Source: Euphorbia lathyris
Lineage: Eukaryota; Streptophyta; Magnoliopsida; Malpighiales; Euphorbiaceae
Length of the DNA stretch: 64,000 nt
Assembly (NCBI RefSeq): GCF_963576675.1
Contig: NC_088911.1
Coordinates: 29,558,501 to 29,622,500, forward strand
Reading direction: 5' to 3'
A program made the translations under genes and the position numbers. Below, in pieces: positions 44,336-56,391 of this stretch; position 1 is the stretch's first letter; every line of letters begins with the position of its first letter. The notes beneath the pieces were generated by a model that ran no database searches, was not told where the DNA came from, and worked only from the letters and a program-made list of their open reading frames with translations.

Positions 44336-45700
44336 TATTTTTTTTGAATAAAAAAAAACAATGCATTAATGAGCCAAATCATGGCAAAATTATAACAATG
44401 AAACAGAAACATAACTCGGTAATAAATTAAAAAAAGAAGGGCAAGTGGATAAACGAGAAGACTGTGCTAACACATGTGTCATCCCATTCGCTTGCCGTCG
44501 TATCCATTTGACTGAGTAAGAGTCATTTGATGTTAGAATCGATCGTATTTGAATAATTCTATCCCCAAATTCGGAATCATCAACATAACTAGAGTTTATT
44601 GCATCAATCACTTGTTTAGCATCAGATTCGAAAACCACATTCCTTCTTCCAACAGCTTCTAGCCATTGCATAGCCTGTAATAGAGCTTCAGCCTCACATT
44701 CTTGAGCTGTTGGACAACATAACAGACCCGCACATCTCCCCATTACAAACTGTCCATTTGCATCTCTTACTGCTGCTCCCATCCCTGCACGACCATCAGC
44801 GTTAAAGCATGCGGCATCAACACAACACGAGAGAAATCCTTCTGATGGCGGGTGCCAAGCCGTGCAAGTAGCGAATGAATTATTTCCTGCTACTATATTT
44901 CCAATCCGATGTTCTTATGTACCAGTCCGATTCCTCAAGACATTTGCTTCTGACCAATCATTAAGTATTGTGCAAGCTTGAGCCACTATCTGATCTGTTG
45001 TGCGAATCTCATACTGCCAAAGACGGGTATTCCTAGCCTGCCATAAACTCCAGAGGTGCATCAAAAATGTTTTCACAATTTGTTCTGGTGCTGCTCTAAT
45101 CATATTATGAAACCATGCTGTCAGATTCTCAGCCACTGCTGCCTCCGCATTAATTCGCTCCAGCATCCCCGCCTTCTGTCATACTCTTATAGCTCCTGCA
45201 CATTCAATAAAAAGATGTCATCCATCCTCCCAAGGTTCGTTACATAGCACACAAGTACTACATACCTGTAACCCACGAAATAGAAGATTCACACGCGTTG
45301 GGAGACAATTTCGTGCTAGTTGCCAACCAAAATGCCGGATCTTTTGTGGAATTTCAGCATACCACAATTTTTTCCAAGCTCCCTGAACATGAAATCTTTC
45401 ACCTGCTTCCAAAGTTGTAGCCAACCTGTAAGCACTTTTGACTGTGTAACGTCCCGTAGAATGGAATTTCCATATTAACCGATCCTCACTAATCAAAGTA
45501 CCAACAGACAGTTTATGAATTTCTGTAATATCTCTATGCTCGAAAACTTCCTCCAATAACTCTTCATCCCAATCTCTGGAATTATGGATAAACAAATCAC
45601 TAACTTTCAAATACTCCAGCCCATCCACTATAGGGGTTCGTATATAGCCATCCTCCTCATTATTAAAAGAGATGGATCTCTCTAAATCCATATAAAAGAG
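44336..45700 (-). mobile_element. 5'-truncated LINE: zf-RVT, RNase H, poly(A)
   Basis: 45218-45691 encodes DRLIWKFHSTGRYTVKSAYR, then KKLWYAEIPQKIRHFGWQLA and CLPTRVNLLFRGLQVCSTCVLC, the zinc-ribbon region. 44915-45166 is the linker (MHLWSLWQARNTRLWQ). 44390-44782 is RNase H: MGAAVRDANGQFVMGRC, ECEAEALLQAMQWLEAV, VVFESDAKQVIDAINSS and KWIRRQANGMTHVLAQ. Stops separate the blocks. The poly(A) appears as T's at 44336-44345. No TSD was identified. Confidence 0.82.
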
Positions 45701-46359
45701 AGGGATTTATACCAGTTAAAATGTATTTGACTTATGTAAGTTTACGAGAATAATAAATCATTCATTTTATAGAGCTGATTGCGAATCTTAGAAATAATGG
45801 ATTGGAGTAAATATCTAGGAAAACAAAATTCGGAATTGAATTGAATAGTTGACCTGTTTTTAAGAAAACTATATCAGCTTAGATTATTGACTTTTTTTTC
45901 AAAGAACTTGACTAAACAGGATTGAAATTTATCCAGAACTAGATTGATAATCGAATTGGATTGAAAGAACAAAAAATTTAATAATATTAAATATATATTT
46001 AGTCCGTCTTTATTCTCTGTCTATATAATTTTATATGGTACTCTCTTCCTTTCATATTACATGTCATTTTAGAGAGTTGCATAGAAATTCCTGCCTCTTA
46101 TTTATTGAATCCACTGTTTATTTATTTTATAATAAGTCCATTATTCTAATTAATTTTCATAAACTCACATTTTATAGCAGCAAAAAATAAAATGACATGT
46201 ATAATGAAACAAAAAAGAGTATCTAGAAAGATATATAATATAAAACGGATGTAGTATTATATTATATTATAATATATATAATTTCAATGATGTACCAAAT
46301 TAAGTCTAGATATAATAATACAAGTAAATCTAAAAAAAAGTATATAAGTAAATAAATAT
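45701..46359. other. AT-rich intergenic stretch
   Basis: A short imperfect ATATTATATTATAATATATA tract lies near 46258. No gene or element recognised. Confidence 0.4.
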
Positions 46360-46360
46360 A

Positions 46361-46840
46361 GGTTTAATTTCAAATTAAATCTTGTGGATACAAGTTTTTG
46401 CAAATTGGTACCTACAGTTTTTTCTGTTACAAACTAAACCCTGTAGTTTGCAAATTTTTATTTTGGGTTGATTTTGCCAAATTTGACTGATAACGACCTC
46501 AAAATGAAATTTTTTAAGAATTATATGATATTTCAAGAAACTTTAATCCTTCAACTTTTTAGATTTGATTTTTTTTATGAGAGAGAAAGTTAATGTTTGG
46601 AGAGAGAAAACTCTAAAAATGATGATTTTGAAAAAGAAAAAACGTGGTTCCATAGTAAATATGATACTAAACAAATAGAATTTTTGAAATTTTCATTTTG
46701 AGGTCGATATCGATCAAATTTGGCAAATTCAACCTAAAATAAAAAAATTTACAAACCACAAAATTTTGTTTGTAACAAATGAACCACAGATACCGATTTA
46801 CAAAAACCTGTAATCACAGGATTTAGTTAAAAATTAACCC
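46361..46840. mobile_element. Fold-back MITE with TIRs of about 165 bp
   Basis: Left arm GGTTTAATTTCAAATTAAAT, GTTACAAACTAAACC and TTGCCAAATTTGACTGATAA pairs with the inverted right arm GGGTTAATTTTTAACTAAAT, GTTACAAACAAAATT and TTGCCAAATTTGATCGATAT. The arms extend to the shared GACCTCAAAATGAAA, leaving a loop of about 150 bp. A weak, imperfect 8-9 bp flank match makes a MULE origin possible but unproven. Confidence 0.8.
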
Positions 46841-47022
46841 TTTACATAGTTGTATTGAAAAATTAAATATTTTACTTAATCATAATTTGTTTAATTACAA
46901 ATTTGTTATCAATTTGGATTCTTAAAATTTTTCAATTAGAAATAATCACATTTTGGTAAACACGTCTGTATTTTTATTATTTTGTAAATGATAAATATAA
47001 GATATAGGTATATTTTTCAATT

Positions 47023-47035
47023 AAAAGCAAACACA
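47023..47035. repeat. LINE target-site duplication, left copy
   Basis: AAAAGCAAACACA here matches 53353-53365; the leading A's are ambiguous with the poly(A), so at least GCAAACACA is firm. Confidence 0.8.
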
Positions 47036-47204
47036 TTTAAAAACCACAAGAGTCTCTCCTGGGGATAACCTAGACGATACCGCGCCGATCTAGGTTTTTT
47101 CTCCGGTGAGAAGTGTCTCTCCGTTTTGGCTCGGTGAGAGGTGTCTCAGGCGACCGGTGCTCTGAGGAAGTAAGCTGCTGGTGTTGATATTTGTGTGAAG
47201 GGGG

Positions 47205-49276
47205 ATGGAGAAGGTTATGTCGAAGCTGTCGATTGAAGAGGAGGAGAACGACAAGCTCGAGCTGGACCTGCCGCCGGCGGCAGAAACAGAGGAGGAGGAA
47301 GGCTTGCTTTGGGTCGGGAGGTTCGCAGCAGATAAACCTAGGGGTGGCAATGGGGCGGGAAAAAACCAAAAACCGTGGGGATTCGAACCGACCGGATCGG
47401 AGAAAACCCGAAAATTTTGGGTGCGGGGCTGGGGGCGGGGGAGATTTTAGCCCCGAACAATAAAATTGGGCGGGGGTGGGTATTGATATCCCCGAACCGC
47501 GGGGATCCGCAAACCGCCCCCGAAAAACCGACCGTAAAATCCCCGCAAAATCCCCAAACAATAAAATAAAATATTATATATATATTTAAGATAATTAGTA
47601 TTTAAATGTGATTTAAAAAATAATCAGTATTATGATAAGTTAACTGGTACTATTATCTACATCTACAACAATTTAATTTAGTTTTAATATTGCTCTTGGT
47701 ATATCACATGTATTTAGATATATTAGTACTAAATGCTAAGTTTTTTATTATATCACTACTTTAATTTTGTTTTATTGCTACTCTTGGTATATCACATGTA
47801 TTTAGATATATCAGTACTAAATGCTGAGTTTTTTTATTATATCAGTACTGATACTGAATGTTGAGTTTTTTTTATTATATCAGTACTTTAATTTTGTTTT
47901 ATTGCTACTCTAAAGTTATATTTTATAATTTCGTTTTATTGCTGCTCTAAACTAATATTTTATACTAGTAACACGTGATGAATTTTAAATTTGGGGAATG
48001 ATTGATTTTTTAATTTGGAGAATTTTTTAAATTTTATTTGGGGATCGGGGATTCTCCGAAACCGGTGGAGAACCGTGCGGGCGGGTGTGGGTGCCAAAAA
48101 ATCCCCGAATATTTTTTTGGGGATTCTCCGAAACCGCCCCCGAAAATATTGGGGGCGGAATGGGGGATGCAAAACCGCCCCCGCCCCGCCCCGTTGCCAC
48201 CCCTAGATAAACCCCTCAATTTCCAGGTAATGAAGAACAGATTGGCCATTCTATGGCGACCGGGTAGAGGAGTGAATATACAGGAATTGAGCCCCAATTT
48301 ATATTCGATTGAATTCTTTCACCGTGTTGATCGGGAAAGAGTTATTGCAGGGGGACCGTGGACCTTCGACAATTATACTTTGCTAATGAATGAATGGCCT
48401 GAGGACTCAAAACCAGAGATGATAGAATTGGTGCAAATGCCAATCTGGATCCAGATTCATGATCTGCCTCTAGGGGCAATGTCCGACGCAATTGGGAAGC
48501 AATTGGGAGGTTTTTTAGGTACTTTTCTAGATTATGACACTAAGAATAACACAGGTGCAAAGAAAGCCTATATGAGGATAAGGGTGGCTATCGATGTGAG
48601 CAAACCACTAAAGCGGTTCAAGAAGATTGCAAGAGGTAAAGACGGATGTTCAATTGTTGTGTTCAAATATGAACGCCTTGGGATATTCTGTTATTTGTGT
48701 GGTATGTTAGGGCACTCGGACAAGTACTGTGAATTGTTATTTGAGGGTAAGAAAGATAATAGGGAAAGGGAATGGGGGGAGTGGCTCAAAGCACCAATAA
48801 AAAAGGGAGGGGATTAGAGTGGAGCTAGGTGGTTACAAGAGGGACGGGAGAGTGACTGGGGAAGTAAACCATTATTCGGAACATTAAAACAAGGGGGAGG
48901 CAGGGGACCAGTGTTAAGGGATATCTTAAATTTTCAGGGGAGGGGAGGGATGAGTGGTAAGGAGGGAAGTGCCAAGGAACCGGAAGTGATAATCTCAGCC
49001 ACTAAGGGTCCACAATTAAAAATACCATGTGAAGTGAATGTGACTAATGCTAGTAAGGGGAAAGAAGGAGAGGAAGATGAGCTTATACAGGAGGAAGAGG
49101 AGGACGAAATGGAACTGTTAGATGCTAAGAAGCGTAGAAGAGAAGAGAGTGGCAGCAAGAGTAAAGGGAAAAACATACAAATGGCGGAGAACAACCTTAT
49201 TTCCCAAGTGGATGAAGAGTGTTTTGGTTCCTCTGGTTCGGCGAGCCCCAAGGATGAGGGCCGCCGGGGATTATGA
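47205..49276 (+). pseudogene. LINE ORF1: DUF4283 plus CCHC zinc knuckle, interrupted
   Basis: ORF1 starts MEKVMSKLSIEEEENDKLEL at 47205, is split at 47338 by the hAT MITE, and resumes after 48206 with PLNFQVMKNRLAILWRPGRG, the DUF4283 signature. Without the 875 extra bases the frame is continuous (398 residues). IFCYLCGMLGHSDKYCE is an intact CX2CX4HX4C knuckle. A TAG at 48815-48817 stops the frame after KKGGD; reading on gives the acidic/basic tail (EEEEDEMELLDAKKRRREES) to 49276. ORF1 proteins of this type bind the LINE RNA. Confidence 0.87.
47331..48213. mobile_element. hAT-type MITE inserted in LINE ORF1
   Basis: The element is 47339-48205 (867 bp) with TIRs TAGGGGTGGCAATGGGGCGG and its inverse ending CCGTTGCCACCCCTA, flanked by the exact 8-bp TSD GATAAACC at 47331-47338 and 48206-48213. 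The ends are G/C-rich with repeated CCCCGAA/TTCGGGG words that can pair, and the middle is AT-rich with a repeated TACTCTTGGTATATCACATG. There is no transposase. Confidence 0.95.
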
Positions 49277-52200
49277 ATATCCTAAGTTGGAACTGTCGTG
49301 GTCTGGGAAACCACCGGGCAGTTCGTGTGCTGAAAGAAGTAATACATTCCCAAAGGTCCGATTTGATTTTTCTTATGGAAACCCTGGTTGAGGAAAGCAA
49401 GATCACAAGTATTAGACAGAAGTTACAGTTTGAGGGCAGTATAGCAGTGAACAGGCGGGGCAGGAGCGGAGGACTGGCATTGATGTGGAGGTCAGGTATG
49501 AATGTAACCTTACAAAGTTACTCTGATCACCATATTGATGTGGTGGTTAATAATGGTGATGCGACACAATGGAGGTTTCTAGGCTTCTATGGCTATGCAG
49601 AGCGCAACAGACAGGGAGAGTCCTGGGCTTTACTGTGGAACCTGGCAGTTTCATCGACATTGCCATGGTTGGTAGTAGGCGATTTCAATTGTGTTTTGCA
49701 GGATAATGAAAAGGAAGGGGGCTGTATATCCTCCAACTTGATGAGAGAGTTTGCAAATGTAATTAGAGACTGTGAGTTACATGAGCTCAGAATTGAGGGA
49801 AGTAGATACACTTGGGAAAGGGGTAGAGGTACTGAAGGATGGGTTAGAGAGAAGCTAGATAGGGGCTTCACATCAGAAAGCTGGATAGAGCTATTCTCGA
49901 AATACAGTATTCAAAACAGAGCGGTGGGGTACTCGGACCACAATACTCTGTGTTTGCAATTAATTCTCCAAGAGAGAGGTAGTAGGAGGAGGAGAAGTTT
50001 CAGATTTGAGGCGGTGTGGACAAATGAGCAGGAATTCCTCAAGAAGGTCAGGGACCACTGGAAACAACGTAGGGATACAACAGTTATCAGTAAACTTGAC
50101 AGTTGCACGCGATTAATGGATAGTTGGGGCAGGACTTTCAATACAAAATTCAAACAGCGGATTGAGAATTGGAAAAGAAAGATGGAGCAAGCATATGACA
50201 GAACAGACCCAACTTCAATTGCACAGTACTATTTAGCAAAGCGAAAGTTGAACGAAGTGCTTGAACAGGAAGACATTTATTGGAGGCAAAGAGTAAAAAT
50301 GTATTGGGTAAAATATGGGGACAGAAACACGAAGTTCTTTCACGCAAGTGTCAAAAGCCGGAAAAAGCAGAATCTCATCACCGGTTTAACCACGGATTCA
50401 GGTCAGTATATTGACAACATTGCTGAACTTAAGACTCATGTGAGAGATTATTTTGTTGACGTCTTTTCTTCCTCTACTCCTTCTTCTTCTCAAACTCTGA
50501 ACGTGGTCCCGGTGTTAGTTGAGACTGAAATGAATGAGGCGTTAACAACCCCGTTCACGATGGAGGAGTTTACAGCAGCTACATTTTCTATGCATCCTGA
50601 TAAATCACCAGGACTGGATGGGCTTAACCCGAAATTTTTTCAGGAATTTTGGGATGTGATTGGGAAGGAGGTGTCGACAGGATGTATTGAGTGGCTGGAG
50701 AGGAATGATTTTCCAGAAAGGCTGAATGAGACGGTAATAGTGCTAATACCAAAATGCAATTCACCAGGGTCCCTCAAGGAATTTAGGCCAATCTCCCTAT
50801 GCAATGTTCTGTACAAAATAATTGCTAAAGTCCTTGCCAACAGACTCAAATATGTTCTGCCAAAGATAATCAGTGAGACTCAGTCAGCTTTTGTGCCTGG
50901 TAGATCCATCATTCATAGTGTCCAGGTGGCATTTGAAATGATACACTATATGAAGAGGCATAATAGGGGAGACTCGGGCGAAGTGGCCTTGAAAATTGAT
51001 ATTAGCAAGGCATATGACAGGGTAGACTGGAGTTTTCTAGAGAAAGTGATGTTTAGAATGGGTTTTGAGGAGAAATGGATAAATTGGATAATGTGGTGTG
51101 TCACAAAGGTAAGCTACAAAGTTACTGTGAATAACGATTTAACTGACACCATTGTGCCTGGGAGAGGATTACATTAGGGAGACCCGCTATCACCCTATTT
51201 ATTTATTATCTGCGCAGAGGTCCTATCCAGACTAATTTCATAGACGGAACGCGATAGCTTAATCACAGGCTGCAAAGTGTGTAGAAAAGCGCCTGCAATC
51301 ACACATCTATTTTTTGCTAATGACAGCTTCTTATTTTTTGGAGCTACGGAATCCCAAACCGGGAAAATTCTGGATCTGTTGAATGAATACGAGCAGGCTT
51401 CTAGGCAGGCAGTGAACTTAAGTAAATCAGGGATTTTCTTTAGTGCAAATGTGAAGGAAGTTGACAGACGAAAGATAAAGGATATTCTAAAAGTCAGCAA
51501 TCCGCTTGATACAGGCCGGTATCTTAGTCTTCCTTCTTTGATTGGGAGATCCAAAAGACGCATTTTCACATTTTTTATTGATCGATTGAGGAGAAAATTT
51601 GGAGCGTGGGGTCACAAATTCTTATCTAGTGCAGGTAAGGAAGTATTAATTAAGTCGGTTGCTCAAGCATTGCCAACTTTTTGCATGAGCACTTTTCTTC
51701 TACCTATTTCAGTTTGTGAGGATCTTCAAAAAATAATGAACTCATTCTGGTGGGGTTCAAAACCGGATGGAAAAAGAGGCTTGCACTGGTTTGATTGGGC
51801 GAAATTGTGCTACAACAAAGAGCAGGGAGGAATCGGATTCCGAGATCTCCGCATGTTCAATCTCGCACTTTTAGCAAAGCAGGGTTGGAAACTTATTCGC
51901 TCTCCAGATACGTTGGTGGGCAAAGTGTTTAAAGCCAAATACTTCCCGGATGAGTCTATTTTGATGGCTAAGCTTGGGAAAAATCCAAGTGCAATTTGGC
52001 GCAGTGTATGGAGTGGAATTGATATTTTGAAGAAAGGGATGCGCTGGAAAATAGGGACTGGCAGCAAGATAAGGGTCTGGGATGATCCTTGGGTCCCTAA
52101 CTTACTAAACTTCCGCATTAATTCTTACTGCATCCCAGGCATGGAAGATATGAAAGTATCAGATTTGATCAGAGAGGATGTTCGGGCCTGGGATAGTGAA

Positions 52201-53319
52201 AAAGTTAGGGGCTGTTTTTGTGAAGATGAAGCAGCGGCTATTTTAGCAATAATCCTCCCGTATAGAGAGATTGAGGATGAGTGGGTCTGGGGTTGGTCGA
52301 AGGAAGCCGTTTACACGGTTAAATCGGGCTATAAAGTGGCAATGGAAGGTCGAAATGGGGAAGTGGAGTCAGAGGGTTGGAAGAGATTGTGGGATTTGCC
52401 GATTCCCCCGAAGATGAAAAACTTCCTATGGCGTTTAAATCGTCGATGCTTGCCAACACGTAACCGACTCAGATGAAGGGGGGTCAATATTACTAACGTT
52501 TGTCCATTTTGCAGGTCTGAACCAGAAACGGAGGAGCACCTATTCTTTCAATGTAACACAGCGAAAGAAACATGGAGAGAGATGGGAGGCAATGCCCCTC
52601 AACTAAGAAATGTGGAAGCTACGGACTGGCTCCTATCACAGTTGGCGGTTTCGATAGTCGACACATTGGTGCGCATCATCATCAACCTACAGGTCATATG
52701 GAAGAGGCGGAATCAACTGGTTTGGACGGACAAGGTGTAGAACATCAAACTTTGCTGCAAAGCCGTAAGAGAAAGCATCAACGATTGGCGAGCGTTCCGG
52801 ACTGGCAGTAGGACAGCGCCTGCAATTAACGCCAATACCAGCAGCAGCAACGGCACTCCCTATGTGGACGGAGCGGTGTTCAAGGATGAGGGAATCAGCG
52901 GCATAGGAGCGGTGGTGCGAGATGATCAAGGTGAATTCATCTGTTGCAGCAGTAGCATTATTGCTGGTGTAAAAGAACCAAAAGTCATCGAGGCCCTCGC
53001 AATCAGAACAAGCATTTTATGGATGAAGGGAATGGGATATAATCAAGTTCAGATCGATTCGGACGCAAAAAGTGTGGTCGACTGTATCAATCTATCAAGG
53101 TTTGATCTGTCCGAATTTGGTGTTTTAGTTCAAGATTGTATAGCTATTCTTCGTTGTTATCCGAGTTTTAAAATTTCTTTTAGTCATCGTTTAGCGAATG
53201 GTGCAGTTCATGCTACGGCTAGGCAAGCACGTTTCAATGCTAGCGATTTTTGTTCCTCATCTGTGCCACATTGGCTTACAGATGCTATTGTTAAGGACGG
53301 TATTTCGCCGGTTTCATAA
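49273..53319 (+). pseudogene. LINE ORF2: endonuclease, RT, zinc ribbon, RNase H, with nonsense mutations
   Basis: MNILSWNCRGLGNHRAVRVL opens the endonuclease, with LMETLVEE, WLVVGDFNCVLQDNEKEGG and GYSDHNTL. RT follows with SPGLDGLNPKFFQEFW, LIPKCNSPGSLKEFRPISLC, FVPGRSIIHS, LKIDISKAYDRVDWSFL and GDPLSPYLFIICAEVL. The usual F/YADD box reads FFANDSFLFF: the first Asp is Asn. The zf-RVT region is at about 52290-52560 and RNase H at 52864-53319 (DGAVFKDEGISGIGAVVRD, IEALAIRTSILWMKG, IDSDAKSVVDCIN). In-frame stops are at 51175, 51241, 52474 and 52738. The frame is otherwise unbroken to the TAA at 53317. Confidence 0.92.
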
Positions 53320-53352
53320 ATAAAGTTTCCATCTTTCTGCTCAAAAAAAAAA

Positions 53353-53365
53353 AAAAGCAAACACA
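53353..53365. repeat. LINE target-site duplication, right copy
   Basis: AAAAGCAAACACA; see 47023-47035. Confidence 0.8.
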
Positions 53366-55320
53366 GTTTGATGTTATATGAGTGTGTATTATTTAGTTGG
53401 ATTTAATGTAAGATATCTGTATTTTTTATTATTTGTAAATTATATTCTTAATTTATTTGTTAGATATAAAAAAATCAATATTTATTTGAATCCCTGAATC
53501 CTCGTATTGAATTGGACTAGAACCGAATTCTTGAATCCTCAAATTGGATTTGATCCAATTTTTGGAACAATCCAATTCTAAAGTTTTAATTTTTAAATCC
53601 AATTCTAGAGATTTAATATTATAAATTTCCAACTTTCAATATGATATTAGAGATTTCTAAATTCCCACATTGTGCCCATTCCTAATTGTAACCATTTCAA
53701 TAGGTCCATAAATCACTTTAAGAAAGTTTAGAGAGTTAATAAATTATTATAAATAAATTTAAAGATTTAATAAGACATCTTTAAAATTTAGTGTACCAAT
53801 CAAATAATTTGGATAAATAAAGAGACCTTGATATATTAAGCCTAAACATAAATCACAGAAAAACATCTTTAGCCCTTATTTTTTTTCTATTATTAATAAT
53901 TAATCCTTAACCTTTATTTCTTCTATTATTATTAATTATTAATTAAGTCTCTTTTACCTACTTAATAATAAAAAAATAATTGATTGTGCCACGTGTATCA
54001 ATGGCACGCCAAAACCTAAAGTAATGATGAAAAATAAACTAAATGTGCCACATGGACTAATGATATCACGATCGAGTCCAAAAGTAATAATTCCGCTTTA
54101 CTCAGTACAATGGTAGTATACGCCATACCCATGTGGTCCTACTTAACAAGACACCTCTAATCTTACTTTTATCCGAATCATAATATCAACTAGATCAAGC
54201 CTACGCTTCTCCAAAATATCGTCTCGAGTATTCAAAATAAGAGGTCATATGGTGCATCCAATATATCTCATTTTCACTATCTCTAAATTCTATTTTCTTC
54301 TATTTTCACCATTCTCATAAACCTTTATTGATTTAAGTGTAGAGTGCAAGTGCTGGATCCCGATTCTCATTTGATTATTTTTCTATCGTATTTCAGATCA
54401 CATCTTCACAGACGAACTGTTAGAAAGTTCTCCTTAACTTTTACCCACATCAATATTAAATCATTCATTATTTTCACACACATTAGAAATTATATTTTTT
54501 ATATTATAATAAAGATACTATTTTTGAATCGTTAAAATTATTATTTAAAATACATATAAAATGAACAATGCTATTTTAATTATTTTATATTTACAATTAA
54601 GAGATAGTCACTAGTTGGTCATAATTATAGTAGGAAACATTGTATATAAAACTTATTATTCTCCCCTTTCTTATAAAAATTCATATTTTTCCATTTCATA
54701 CAAATATTTTGATAAATAAATAGAACGCAATTTTAGAATTTGATTTTGAATGAAACCAAGCAAAGTTATTAACATAACATTTTAAATTAAAGAAAAAACA
54801 AAGAAACAAGAAGATCAATTGGATATGGTGTGTTGCAGAAAGTAGACCCAGAGTAATGGGCCTACTTTTTCTGTTCAACGATTTGTGAGCACCAATCCAA
54901 TGTCCATCACCAAATATATGAATTTTTATAGTAATAATGTAGAATTTAGCTTTTGACCATCCACTTTTCGAATTTTATAATTTTTCCAAAATGTAAAGCC
55001 CTCTCGATTATGCGACCACGCTCTAAGAATCCTATCTTCAAACTTTCATTTACATTCAAAGGATTTTAAAATAACTTTCCCTTATTATATTCCACTTCCT
55101 CAATTTATCCTAAAACCTTTGTTGATCTTTCTAAAATAATATACATTTCAATTTATCCACGTCATTTCTTATCATATTATATATAGGGGCGGACACATAA
55201 AGGAACCCGTCCGTTCTACCCTCCTGTCATAATAAAATTTGAGGTTGTGGTGGTTCCGATCGTCATATCCTCAAGAAATTTTGAATGAGATGTTGAATTA
55301 ACACTCCAAAATTGGCTCAG
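53366..55320. other. AT-rich intergenic stretch
   Basis: No gene recognised. It contains the 80-bp diverged repeat at 54818-54896; the rest is low-complexity or unremarkable. Confidence 0.4.
54818..54896. repeat. Diverged 80-bp repeat, copy 2
   Basis: Partner of 44137-44219; both contain ATTGGATATGG, GGCCTACT and TTTGTGAGCAC in the same order and spacing. Confidence 0.5.
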
Positions 55321-55322
55321 TT

Positions 55323-55860
55323 CTGTTAGGTTTACTCTAAATCCAAAATTCTAATTTTTTTTTTAGCTTGTTAAGTCATCTCTAAATCTAAAATTCTAAT
55401 TTTTTGGCATGCTAAGGGGAAAAACAAACTAACTACTCATAGCACACCCCGAAATGGAAGATAGATCAGTTATTGTATTGACTCGTAGCCTCAGACCTTC
55501 CTCTCTTTCCTCATCAGGAATGGAAATCCATTTCTTGGCTTAGGCTTCCAACTGAACCAATTTGATTGCCTTGTCACCCGCCGCTAGCAGAGGAAAAGCG
55601 CTTGAAATGAAAAGTGCGCTAAAAAACGTTGCTTCTGTCAGCCTTTCTGTGCAAGAGTCCACCAATTACAGAATAGAGGATTACCGTACATACATCCTCT
55701 CTAAATCCAAAATTCTAATTTATTTTACATGTCATGCCCTCCTTAAATCTAAATTTCTAAATTTTTTTGGCTTGTTAGGTCATCCTTAAATCCAAATTTC
55801 TTTTTTTTTTTTTTTTTTTGCCTGTTAGACCTCCATAAATTTGATTTTTTCTATTAGACG
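55323..55860. repeat. Minisatellite of about 45 bp, split by a foreign segment
   Basis: Units follow CTTGTTAGGTCATCTCTAAA then TCCAAAATTCTAATTTTTTGG. Two units lie at 55323-55410 and about three at 55697-55860, with 55417-55697 between them. A T-run of about 20 lies at 55800-55819. Confidence 0.8.
55417..55697. other. Organelle-like insert (possibly mitochondrial) in the minisatellite
   Basis: About 280 bp with clearly higher GC than its surroundings (CTTGTCACCCGCCGCTAGCA, AGAGGAAAAGCGCTTGAAAT) interrupts the repeat array. Composition and phrasing resemble plant mitochondrial intergenic DNA. No gene is recognised and the source could not be checked. Confidence 0.35.
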
Positions 55861-56373
55861 CAAAAAATTTATATGTTACGAATCTTAAACACAATGTAAC
55901 TTAAATTTTGAAAAGTTTTATATTGGTTCTTGATCACTAAAATTGTAACACATATATATACAAATTTTCTTGAACAAATTGGATTTAGCAAAAGTTTTAT
56001 ATTGATTTTTTTTACATGTGTAAAATCGGCTTCCCAACCAATCAATTTTGTATTCGCCACTTGTGACCAATCATTTCTTTTTGATGAAATTTAGGTAATA
56101 TATTTTCCAAAAACTTTTATTCGATGATTGATATGGGAATGCAGATGACGTATTACATTTAATTTAAATTTAGTATTTTAATTATAAAATAAAAATAACT
56201 TCAAATAGTTTTTATTAACCTGAAACATAATTTGTATCAAAATCTAGTTGATAATTCTTCTAGATTACAACATATACTAAAATTATCGAAAAAGATAGTA
56301 TTATATTTAATTTTTACTAAATACGAGTGACATAAAACAAATTTATTTCATGCAACAATATTCGTGCAAAACT
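55861..56373. other. AT-rich intergenic stretch
   Basis: Nothing recognised. Confidence 0.4.
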
Positions 56374-56391
56374 AAAGAGGTGTTTATTTCT
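56374..56391. repeat. LINE target-site duplication, left copy (18 bp)
   Basis: AAAGAGGTGTTTATTTCT is repeated exactly at 58208-58225. Confidence 0.93.

Larger units (their letters stand above)
47036..53352 (+). mobile_element. Near full-length L1-type LINE with both ORFs
   Basis: A 5' UTR of about 170 bp, ORF1, ORF2 overlapping it by ATGA, a short 3' UTR and an A run (53343-53356) form a complete plant LINE bounded by a TSD. A hAT MITE is inserted in ORF1. No frameshift is seen in ORF2 over 1,349 codons, only four in-frame stops and a changed active-site residue, so decay is recent and by point mutation. Confidence 0.9.

Noticed and set aside
47191..47569. Several GC-rich frames on both strands around the hAT MITE left end
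   Set aside because: They span the MITE boundary and reflect its G/C-rich terminus; only the frame starting at 47205 is real, as LINE ORF1.
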